DNA of 64,000 bases from Cognatundibacterium squillarum (GTDB lineage: Bacteria > Pseudomonadota > Gammaproteobacteria > Burkholderiales > Burkholderiaceae_D), in contig NZ_BMYU01000001.1 of the NCBI RefSeq assembly GCF_014652435.1, positions 310,001-374,000 on the forward strand. Reading direction: 5' to 3'. Shown in pieces: positions 44,719 to 52,881 of the stretch. The position numbers and the translations under genes are program-made. The notes beneath the pieces are model-generated. The model was not told the origin of the DNA. It did not search any database and worked only from the letters and a program-made list of their open reading frames with translations. How positions within the stretch are numbered: position 1 is the stretch's first letter; each line of letters opens with the position of its first letter.

Positions 44719-47700
44719 TTCTCCAGCTCGCGGGGCGAAAACAAAGATTCCGCTACATTCTGATCTGCCTTGAATTCCTGCAGACGGATACTGGTTTTGT
44801 GACCGGTCTGTACGTTTTCAGCTTCAGACAGCATCGCTTGCCATTTGCCCTGATTGCCGGCTGCACGGATATCACTCTGCACAAACTTTTTCAGCAACTG
44901 ACCACCCGCATCGTAAGCTTCCGCTTTGCTGGCAACGAAATTATCTTTACGCACCCAGCTGATACGGCGCGAATAGCCTGTCTGAGCGGTAATTTGCGCG
45001 CTTTCCGGCAGTGATTCGATGACGTAATGCCCGATGCCGTCGACATTTTCCTCACGCAGCAACTTATGCTTCCATTCATCGACTTTGTAGCCAATCACAT
45101 CGGCGTAGCTGAAGTCGGTACCGACGAAAGCATCTTTTTTGTTGGATGCAGATAAGCGGCGCACCTTACCCAGCGCTGGCAGATAAATCCACATATCGTC
45201 ATCGGCACCTGTGCGTTCGATCAGCAGACTGGCCGTGCCTTTAATGTCTGCCGGTGAACTGAATCGCACCAGACGCATATTGTCATTCCCGTTGGCTTGC
45301 AGACGGGTATAACCGCTGGTTTTACGTACACGGGTCGAACCGTCTTTCGCTGTCAGGGTGAATGTCGCTTCTGCAACCGAGTCCTTAAGTTTGGTTGCTG
45401 CCAGATTTTTGCGCATGATATCGCTGGCTGACAGCGTTTCAGCATGCGCCATGCGTGCAACAGACAACAACAGTGCCGAACCCAGTCCCAGTGCGACCAG
45501 CAATTGCCACCACGGACGCTGACGATGCGATTCGAAAATAAAGCGCGGTTTCATCATCAGCAGCGTACCCGGCACCAGTGTCAGCGACGCCCATGCACTG
45601 ACCACCATCGCCAGAACAATGAACAGAGACAGCCATTTGTGCACGTTATAGCCGAACGATAATGCCAGCACGCCATAACCACCCGCTACCGCCGTTGCCA
45701 CAAACAACGCCGCTTTACCGGCAGTTGCCAGTGTTTCACGGGTTGCAGTGGCCTCATCCTGACCGGAAGCCACTTGCTCACGCATACGGTACAGCAGATA
45801 AATCGCGTAATCGGCACCGATACCGACGGCCATCGCGGAGATCAGGGAATTCGGAATATTCAGCGGAATACCGAACATCCCCATCACACCAAACACCGCC
45901 GCCACCGCCATAACCAGCGGCAACAAGACGATAAAACCTGCGGTGAATGAACGGAATGCCAGTGCAGACACCACGAAAATCGCGAGTGCAATCTGAACGA
46001 TGTTCAGGATTTTGCCCTTCACCATCGTATCCGTCAGTGCAATGGTCTGCGCCACATCGCCGCCGAAACTGACGGTAATATCCGGACCAAATGCTTTCTG
46101 TGTATGTGCCTGCAAGTTGTTAACTAACTGCTTGATATACGCATTAGAACCGGTTTTCAGCAAAATCGTGATCTTGCCTGCTTTGTACTGAGTGTCGACC
46201 ACAGAATCAAAATCGCCAGGTTCACCGGAAATGGAATACAACAACAGGTATTGCGAAATCAGTTCACGCGAATCGGGTAAATGATCGAACTGTGCCTGAT
46301 CTGCGTGCATCGCACGGTTCATGCGCTTCAGGTAATCAACGATAGATAAGGTTTTGCCGACGTGATCCAGACTTTCTGCGTAACGCTGAGTACTTTCAAT
46401 CGCTTTCAGAACAGCCGGATCTTTCAGTGTATCTTCGGTCTTCCCTTCCACCATGATGTACAGACTGTTCGTGCCACCCAGTTGCTGATTCAGGAAATCA
46501 TCATCCTTCTGTACAGTCAGATCTTCAGCAAAAAAGTTTTTGGTCGCGTTATCAATCACCACCTTATTCATACCGAAACCAAACACCACCAGCAAGGCTG
46601 CCAGACTGGCAAACACCGCTTTACGGCGTACCGGCGAAATCACTTGCTCTGCGATCCAGCGCGGAATACGGTCCCAGATACGCATTTTCTTTTCGGTAGC
46701 ACGATCTGCATCGCTAGGCGGCTTCAGCATGGAACGCACGGCCGGGATGAAAGTCATTTCAAGCACAACAGCGCTCAGTACACCGCTACCGGTGAAAATA
46801 CCGAAAGCGCGGATCGATTCAATCTCGAAGACCAGCAGCGAGAAAAACCCGAGTGCCGCCACGCCACCCGCAATCATCATGACCGGTCCGACGCCGGACA
46901 AAGAACGTATCACTGCCTCGCGGTTTGCTTCTACCGGCGACATATTTTCAATTTTGCGCAGCAATTCGTATTCTTCGTAAAAGCGCTTCAGCAGCTGTAC
47001 CGCATGCCCTGCCGCGATAGCGAGAATCAGAATCGGTGTCGGCGAATTGAAGATATCCATTTGCTGACCGGACATACCCATCATGCCCGTGGACCACATC
47101 ACGGCCATCAGTGCAGTCACCAGCGGCAAAATCAATCCCTGCTTGGTGCGGAATGCTTCGAAGTGCAGTAAGCCAATCACCAGCAATGCGATCGGGAACA
47201 GAATATTAATCCGTTCCGCAAATTTTTCGGTCTGATCCAGATACACCGGATTGCCACCAAAGGTAACGAGCACATCTTTACCCGCTTCCGCTTCGACAAC
47301 AGCTTTCACCGGTTCTACCATCTTCTGAAAACCGTCTGAACGCTCTTTCAGCTCGACCATAATGGCAGCTGTTTTATAGTCTGCAGAAACCACTGTTTGC
47401 AGATACACAGGATTTGCCGCGAGTGCCGTTTTCACCTGAGTAATTTCATCAGGACTCAGATGTGTTTTTTCCAGCAAAGGCTTCACTTCCAGACCATCGT
47501 CCACGCCACGAATTGCTTTTGCAGGCCGTGCTGCCAGACTCAGAAGCGTGCTTTTATTCACCCCTTCCAGTGTTTCCAGCTTACGTGTAATGCGTTCCAC
47601 ACTTTCCAGCACCGCCGGCTGAAATACATCACCTTCGCGTGCGGAAATACCGATCAGCATCAGGTATTTTGATCCGAAGACTTTATCAACATGATTAGTG

Positions 47701-47855
47701 GCCTGAATATAGGGGTGCCCCTGTGGTGCCAGCGTTGCCGGGTCGATAATGACCTTGAGCCCGGCGCCGAAAAATCCCAGCACGCCGGTCACCACCAGCG
47801 TGACAGCGATGACCGCAATGCGGTATCGCAACAGCCATTGAGCGTAGCGAGTCAT
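44715..47855 (-). CDS. RND/MMPL exporter fused to a LolA-like lipoprotein-sorting domain
   Basis: A 1046-aa protein. Residues about 1-775 form an MMPL-type RND transporter: YRIAVIAVTLVVTGVLGFFG (first helix), a periplasmic domain, helix groups (INILFPIALLVIGLLHFE; VMMIAGGVAALGFFSLLVFE), then a second half from VFASLAALLVVFGFGMNKVV to ASLTLVPGTLLMM. A signal-like helix (LLVALGLGSALLLSV) joins an extra domain (about 800-1046) beginning ETLSASDIMRKNLAATK, with DDDMWIYLPALGKVRRLS and FVGTDFSYADV, matching outer-membrane lipoprotein-sorting (LolA-like) proteins. These are usually two genes. The domain would face the periplasm and could pass the exported lipid towards the outer membrane. Confidence 0.9.
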   Translation of the reverse strand: MTRYAQWLLRYRIAVIAVTLVVTGVLGFFGAGLKVIIDPATLAPQGHPYIQATNHVDKVFGSKYLMLIGISAREGDVFQPAVLESVERITRKLETLEGVNKSTLLSLAARPAKAIRGVDDGLEVKPLLEKTHLSPDEITQVKTALAANPVYLQTVVSADYKTAAIMVELKERSDGFQKMVEPVKAVVEAEAGKDVLVTFGGNPVYLDQTEKFAERINILFPIALLVIGLLHFEAFRTKQGLILPLVTALMAVMWSTGMMGMSGQQMDIFNSPTPILILAIAAGHAVQLLKRFYEEYELLRKIENMSPVEANREAVIRSLSGVGPVMMIAGGVAALGFFSLLVFEIESIRAFGIFTGSGVLSAVVLEMTFIPAVRSMLKPPSDADRATEKKMRIWDRIPRWIAEQVISPVRRKAVFASLAALLVVFGFGMNKVVIDNATKNFFAEDLTVQKDDDFLNQQLGGTNSLYIMVEGKTEDTLKDPAVLKAIESTQRYAESLDHVGKTLSIVDYLKRMNRAMHADQAQFDHLPDSRELISQYLLLYSISGEPGDFDSVVDTQYKAGKITILLKTGSNAYIKQLVNNLQAHTQKAFGPDITVSFGGDVAQTIALTDTMVKGKILNIVQIALAIFVVSALAFRSFTAGFIVLLPLVMAVAAVFGVMGMFGIPLNIPNSLISAMAVGIGADYAIYLLYRMREQVASGQDEATATRETLATAGKAALFVATAVAGGYGVLALSFGYNVHKWLSLFIVLAMVVSAWASLTLVPGTLLMMKPRFIFESHRQRPWWQLLVALGLGSALLLSVARMAHAETLSASDIMRKNLAATKLKDSVAEATFTLTAKDGSTRVRKTSGYTRLQANGNDNMRLVRFSSPADIKGTASLLIERTGADDDMWIYLPALGKVRRLSASNKKDAFVGTDFSYADVIGYKVDEWKHKLLREENVDGIGHYVIESLPESAQITAQTGYSRRISWVRKDNFVASKAEAYDAGGQLLKKFVQSDIRAAGNQGKWQAMLSEAENVQTGHKTSIRLQEFKADQNVAESLFSPRELEK

Positions 47856-47928
47856 GATTTCCTTTTTCTGAAGAAATTCGTTGATATTGAATAGTGATCA
47901 CCGGGCCAGAGAGCCGGTGAATCGGGTT

Positions 47929-47964
47929 CCGCCAATTAATGACTTAAAAGTCATTAATTGGCGG
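47929..47964. promoter_or_regulatory. Perfect 36-bp inverted repeat upstream of the exporter gene
   Basis: Two perfect 17-bp arms (CCGCCAATTAATGACTT and its complement) are separated by 2 nt. It lies about 75-110 bp before the exporter start, in the 243-bp gap after the SRPBCC gene. It lacks a T run on either strand, so it is not a normal terminator. The shape suits an operator for a dimeric regulator, or an RNA hairpin controlling exporter expression; no regulator gene is in the cluster. Confidence 0.6.
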
Positions 47965-48098
47965 TGGAAGTATAAACAGGGGCTTCCATGTGCGGATAGA
48001 CGAACTGTGACCGCGAATTGTGCAGATGTGGCACAGTAATTTTTACTCTGCAGTTTCAGATAAACATCCGATCGCAGTCGTACTCCACACGCGTCTGC

Positions 48099-48563
48099 TT
48101 ACGCTGCAAGCTGGCGCTCCAGCGTGACGAAGTCTTTTTCGATCTGACTGACAAGCACTTTTCGTAAGATTGATGCGGGCAGAATGCCGAAAAATTTGCC
48201 CGGTTCTGCGGCGAAATGCCAGTGAATGCGTGTGTGCCGCCCGTCTTCCTCAAAGCGATACTGCCCTTTGTAATAAAACGGCCCGTCGATGACTTCAAAC
48301 GCGTAATCGCTGTCGGGGCGCACATCCAGAATACGGGCACGAAAATCCATTTTGCGCCCCAGAAAGCTGAACTTGATGCTGTATTCGGCACCGCTTGCAG
48401 GTGCAGATGCATGCAACTGTGCGTCCACGCACGAGCCCTGCCAGATTTTGTCATTGACCGGATTCGATAAATAGGCGAATACTTTGCTGCGCGGTGCTTT
48501 CAGCACATATTCGGTTTCCGCTTCGATCAGCTGACGCTGCACTTCTTTTACAGTACTACTCAT
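48099..48563 (-). CDS. SRPBCC (START-like) family protein of the cluster
   Basis: A 154-aa helix-grip protein of the SRPBCC/polyketide-cyclase superfamily: EAETEYVLKAPRSKVFAYL at the start, WQGSCVDAQLHASAP, FSFLGRKMDFRARILDV, and the C-terminal helix (SILRKVLVSQIEKDFVTLERQL). Such proteins bind hydrophobic ligands and sometimes catalyse cyclisation. The start overlaps the NRPS stop by 4 bp, so it is translated with it. It may bind the lipid chain or finish the product; the role is unproven. Confidence 0.8.
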   Translation of the reverse strand: MSSTVKEVQRQLIEAETEYVLKAPRSKVFAYLSNPVNDKIWQGSCVDAQLHASAPASGAEYSIKFSFLGRKMDFRARILDVRPDSDYAFEVIDGPFYYKGQYRFEEDGRHTRIHWHFAAEPGKFFGILPASILRKVLVSQIEKDFVTLERQLAA

Positions 48564-51500
48564 ACTAAAAAACCTTCCATTGCTGCATTCGGATAAAAAC
48601 GCTCGATTTCGGCTGCCACCGCTTTTGCCTGCGGCGCGTACATAATGGAGTTGTGATCGCCGGGCAAATCTATCTGTGTCAGTGCCGTTGTAATCAGTTC
48701 AGACCAGCCCAGATCCGGGCCAAAATCTTCTTTTTCATCCTGCGCTTTAATCAGTAATGCAGGAATTTCCTCCCCTTCCGGGAAATACGTCTGCAGTGCG
48801 ATACCGTTGCCAATATAGACTTCAAAATAGCGTTGCAACTGTTCCGCGTCAGCGTCAACCGGCAATACCGCAATTTCTTTCGCGCGGTCCAGCACATAGG
48901 CAAACATTTGATCTGCTTCCAGCTGACGCAATGTTTCCGGTGCGATTGTCAGTGTCTTGTTGAATGGTGCAGCGAGATCCCTCGCAAACCACGATAACAA
49001 GGTCGCGTCGTCCGCATCGGATGGCACATTGGCCGGCACCGGTGCGCGGGAGTCAATCAGGAAAATGCCGCGAATCTGTTCGCCCGCAGCCCTCAACTGG
49101 CGTGCAGCCTCATAGGCAATCACGCCACCGAAGCACCAGCCACCGAGCAGGTAAGGTCCGTGAGGCTGCGCAACGCGCAAATCCTGTAAATACCGGGCTG
49201 CCATGTCTTCTACCGTGACATCGGCTTCACCGGTTTGTTCAAGACCAGGCGACTGAAATGCCAGTACAGGTCGGGACGCATTGAAATGACGATTCAGTTC
49301 AAGATAGCAAAATACATTGCCACCGATAGGATGGAACATCCAGACGGGCTGCACCTGCTCACCGGGACGCAGGGTGATCAGGCTGCCTTTAGTCGCACTG
49401 TTTTCACCACGGATGTAGGCAGCCAGCGTCGCCACTGTCGAAAACTGAATCAGATTACCAACGGCGATTTCGGCACCGAATACTTCTTTGATACTCGCAA
49501 CCAGCCGCACGGCTAACAACGAGTGTCCGCCCATCGCAAAAAAATCATCATGAATACCGACCTCCGGCAAATCCAGACATTCCGCAAAGATGCGGGCTAA
49601 CTGAATTTCCGTGGCATCGCGCGGTTCTGCAAAGTTACTTGCGGAAACCGTGACTTGGGGCGCAGGCAGTGCGTGCCGGTTGATTTTTCCGCTAACGGTG
49701 AGCGGAAACGCCGGCATGAATACATAAGCAGACGGAATCATGTAGCCGGGCAACACCGAGCGCAGTGCAGCGCTGATACTTTCCGCCGGTAATGGTTCTC
49801 CGGTGAGATAAGCGACTAAGCGCAAATCACGGGGTTTGTCTTCACGAACAATGACGAATGCAGTGCGTTCCGGATACTGCCTGCTGAGCACATTTTCAAT
49901 TTCTCCGGTTTCTATCCGGTAGCCTCGCAGTTTGACCTGAAAGTCCAGACGGCCCAGATGTTCTGGCTGACCATCGAAACGCAGACGTGCACGGTCACCG
50001 GTTTTGTACAGACGTCCTTCAGATTCCAGTCCAGGCAACACCCGGAAACGATCTGCTGTCAGATCTGGCATGTTGTAATAGCCTTTGGCCAGTCCTTCTC
50101 CGCCAATCCACAGTTCGCCGGGAACGCCGCGAGGAACCGGTCTGCCATCCTGATCCAGTATCAGCATCACGGTATTCAGTACTGGCTGGCCTATCGTTAC
50201 ATTGCCCTTGCCCACACGTGCGGCGGAAGACCAGACCGTTGTTTCTGTCGGGCCATACAAATTCCAGACTTCTTTACCTTTGCTCAGCAGCAAAGCTGCA
50301 AGAGAGGTATCCAGTACGTCGCCGCCGCTGAGTATTCGTAAATCAGGTGTTCCCTGCCAGCCGGCATCCGTCAGCATGCGCCAGGTCGCCGGCGTTGCCT
50401 GCATCAACGTCACCGGTTCGCGCTGAAGAATGTCGATTAACAGCGCGGGTTGTGTCGCACTGTCACGATCTGCAATCCGGACGCTGGCACCCTGCGTCAG
50501 TGGCAGAAATAACTCCAGCAGAGAAATATCGAATGCCGTTGTGGTCACTGCCAGCAGACGATCTTCTTCTGACATCGGAAACAATGCCTGCATGCCGAGC
50601 ATAAAGTTCATCAAAGAACGGTGACCAACTTCGACACCTTTCGGCTTTCCGGTGGAACCTGAGGTAAATAAGATGTATGCGGTCTGCAGCTGACTAACCG
50701 GGAAAACATCCGTTTCCGGCATGCTTATACCGGACTCCGCATTCAGGATATCGCTGAGCAGATACATCGGGCGTTTTGCTGCAGATACCAGATCCTGCCA
50801 GATATCCGTGATCACGATGGCAAGGTCTGCTTCTTCAGCAATTGCCGATAACCGTTCTTCAGGAAATGACGGATCCATTGGTACATAAGCGCAACCAGCC
50901 ATCCAGCAGCCAAGTATGCTGGTGACCGTCTCCACACTGCGCTGCAGGCACAAACCAACCGTAGCACCCTCTGCAATTCCTGCTGTTTTGATGGCGTCAC
51001 GGAACAACTTTGCCTGTTGCCACATTGCCGCGTAACTGATGGACTTTGACTGATCGCACAGCGCAACACGCTCAGGGAACTGGGAACAATTTTCTGCAAT
51101 CAACTGCAAAATCCCTGAATGCGGCAATGTTCGTTCCGGCCCGCGTAATAGCGAGAGGCTGTTGATATCCGGTTGTGCAGTTGTCTGACCTGAAGTCAGC
51201 GTGTCATCTGCGGCAACTGCTGCGGCAATCTCTTGTAAGCGCATGACGAATTGCGCGGCAAAATCCGGGCTGAATAACTGATCGTTATATTTCAACACAC
51301 CGGCAAAACAGTGGTCTTTTTCACCGCCCATTTCGAGCAGGATCTCTTGCTGGCCTTCCTGTTGCGGAACATAAAATGGGCGCAAACGGAAATCACCGCA
51401 ATCAATGCACGTATCTGCGGGCTCAGCGAGGAAGAAATCTGCGAAATCCGCCAGCAGTGGCAAACGCTCCCAGGAAAATCCTATCTGTGCCAGCGGCGTA

Positions 51501-52579
51501 TAACTCGAATCCCTCGGTGGTGCAAGTTCTTCGACCAGCCAGTTAAACGGGCATTGCTGATAACGCAGTCCGTCAATAACATGTTTTCTGACCTGTGCCA
51601 GTAAGTCGGAAAAAGCTGTTCCTGCGGAAAAACTGGCCCTTAACGGCAGCGTATTGACGAATTGTCCCAGCATTGTTCGTTGTGCACGTTCGGTACGACC
51701 GGCAACCGGCGATGCAACGACAAAGTCTTCACTGCCGGAGAAACGCTGCAGTGCAAAGAAGAAAACCGACAACATCACCATAAACGGCGTAGCCGCGTGT
51801 TTTTGCGCTAACTGGCGAATGCCGTCACTGACATCCCGTCGCATCTGAAATGGCAGTGACTTGCCACGATGCACCTGTACCGCAGGGCGCGGAAAATCTG
51901 TCACCAGTTCATGCACTGGTGGTGCGCCATTCAGTTGTGCGTGCCAGTATTTAATCCATGACGATTGCTTTTCGGGCGATGCGATCAGTCTTTCCTGTGC
52001 CTTCGCATAATCAAGATAACCCGAACCATCGGGCGATAACCCGCCGGATGCAGTGATGTCCAGCCGGGATGCAACTTCCTGCAATAACAATCCTAATGAC
52101 CAGAAGTCAAGCAAGGCGTGATGTACTGCCAGAACCAGCAGGCAGGATTCGGAATGGCGACGCAACAGATGTACACGCCACAACGGTGCATGCGTCAGAT
52201 CGAACGGCGCGGAAGACAAAGCGCGCGCGTGTTCGCGCAGAGTTGCTTCATCCATATGCTCTGCATCATGTTCAAGCACAAGAGGCCGAACACTGTCATA
52301 CAGTTGCATGCAAGGAGCATCCTGATCTGCAGGCATCGCGCAACGCAGCACCGGATAATCCGCAGCGATCTGATGTAAAAATGCCGTTACATCATCAACA
52401 GACAGAGGCTTCCCGTCAATCTGCACGCTGAAAACCAGATTATATGCACCACAATCAGGTGCAAGATTCTGAATGAACCACAGACCACGCTGCTCGTAAG
52501 CCAGCGGCACTCTTTTCACAGGCGCACGCTCAGCTTCCCCGATCTGGCCGCTGGTGTACTGTTTTGTACTATCCGTCAT
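48560..52579 (-). CDS. One-module NRPS (C-A-T-TE), glycine-type A domain
   Basis: A 1339-aa peptide synthetase. The condensation domain (about 20-450) has the active-site HHALLDF at residues 153-159. The adenylation domain (about 480-970) has LFTSGSTGKPKG near 640, FDISLLELF, and LYGPTETTVW. The specificity residues read D, I, L, Q, L, G, L, V, W, K, one conservative change from the known glycine code. The thiolation Ser is S1020 (GGHSLLAV). The thioesterase (about 1070-1335) has C1149 as nucleophile in GWCFGG, instead of Ser, with Asp in LIDSRAP and His in DLPGDHNSIM. The start overlaps the ACP stop by 4 bp. A likely job is joining an acyl chain to glycine and releasing it. Confidence 0.93.
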   Translation of the reverse strand: MTDSTKQYTSGQIGEAERAPVKRVPLAYEQRGLWFIQNLAPDCGAYNLVFSVQIDGKPLSVDDVTAFLHQIAADYPVLRCAMPADQDAPCMQLYDSVRPLVLEHDAEHMDEATLREHARALSSAPFDLTHAPLWRVHLLRRHSESCLLVLAVHHALLDFWSLGLLLQEVASRLDITASGGLSPDGSGYLDYAKAQERLIASPEKQSSWIKYWHAQLNGAPPVHELVTDFPRPAVQVHRGKSLPFQMRRDVSDGIRQLAQKHAATPFMVMLSVFFFALQRFSGSEDFVVASPVAGRTERAQRTMLGQFVNTLPLRASFSAGTAFSDLLAQVRKHVIDGLRYQQCPFNWLVEELAPPRDSSYTPLAQIGFSWERLPLLADFADFFLAEPADTCIDCGDFRLRPFYVPQQEGQQEILLEMGGEKDHCFAGVLKYNDQLFSPDFAAQFVMRLQEIAAAVAADDTLTSGQTTAQPDINSLSLLRGPERTLPHSGILQLIAENCSQFPERVALCDQSKSISYAAMWQQAKLFRDAIKTAGIAEGATVGLCLQRSVETVTSILGCWMAGCAYVPMDPSFPEERLSAIAEEADLAIVITDIWQDLVSAAKRPMYLLSDILNAESGISMPETDVFPVSQLQTAYILFTSGSTGKPKGVEVGHRSLMNFMLGMQALFPMSEEDRLLAVTTTAFDISLLELFLPLTQGASVRIADRDSATQPALLIDILQREPVTLMQATPATWRMLTDAGWQGTPDLRILSGGDVLDTSLAALLLSKGKEVWNLYGPTETTVWSSAARVGKGNVTIGQPVLNTVMLILDQDGRPVPRGVPGELWIGGEGLAKGYYNMPDLTADRFRVLPGLESEGRLYKTGDRARLRFDGQPEHLGRLDFQVKLRGYRIETGEIENVLSRQYPERTAFVIVREDKPRDLRLVAYLTGEPLPAESISAALRSVLPGYMIPSAYVFMPAFPLTVSGKINRHALPAPQVTVSASNFAEPRDATEIQLARIFAECLDLPEVGIHDDFFAMGGHSLLAVRLVASIKEVFGAEIAVGNLIQFSTVATLAAYIRGENSATKGSLITLRPGEQVQPVWMFHPIGGNVFCYLELNRHFNASRPVLAFQSPGLEQTGEADVTVEDMAARYLQDLRVAQPHGPYLLGGWCFGGVIAYEAARQLRAAGEQIRGIFLIDSRAPVPANVPSDADDATLLSWFARDLAAPFNKTLTIAPETLRQLEADQMFAYVLDRAKEIAVLPVDADAEQLQRYFEVYIGNGIALQTYFPEGEEIPALLIKAQDEKEDFGPDLGWSELITTALTQIDLPGDHNSIMYAPQAKAVAAEIERFYPNAAMEGFLV

Positions 52580-52857
52580 GCAGTTACGCCTTCACCCTGT
52601 GCTTTACCAGTGAGCATCCCTTCCAGATGTGCAGCAAGTGCATCTATGGTTGGGCAATCCCACAGCAGAGTCGATGGCAACTCAATGTGAAATGCTTCCT
52701 CCAGTTCCCCGGCAATCGTCAGTGCGGCGATGGAATCGAGGCCGTAAGAAGTCAGCGCTTCATCCGCACGAATGTCCGTAATATTCAGTCGCAGCTCTTT
52801 AGCGAGCAAATTGCTGATTAACTCTGTCAGTGCCTGTTTATCTGTTCCAGCTTGCAT
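52576..52857 (-). CDS. Dedicated acyl carrier protein of the cluster
   Basis: A 93-aa carrier protein: ALTELISNLLAKELRLNITD (helix I), the phosphopantetheine site SYGLDSIAALTIAGELEEAF, and LWDCPTIDALAAHLEGML (last helix). The DSIAA site differs from the DSLDT of AcpP, which marks it as a specialised carrier. It sits between the acyl-CoA-dehydrogenase-like and NRPS genes and overlaps the NRPS start. It should receive the acyl-adenylate from the FAAL and serve as substrate for the dehydrogenase and condensation domains. Confidence 0.92.
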   Translation of the reverse strand: MQAGTDKQALTELISNLLAKELRLNITDIRADEALTSYGLDSIAALTIAGELEEAFHIELPSTLLWDCPTIDALAAHLEGMLTGKAQGEGVTA

Positions 52858-52881
52858 AGCATCATTCCCGAAAAAAATTGA

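Noticed and set aside
46362-47171. 269-codon plus-strand frame opposite the RND gene
   Set aside because: His/Gln/Arg-rich antisense shadow of the transporter gene; no start signals or family match.
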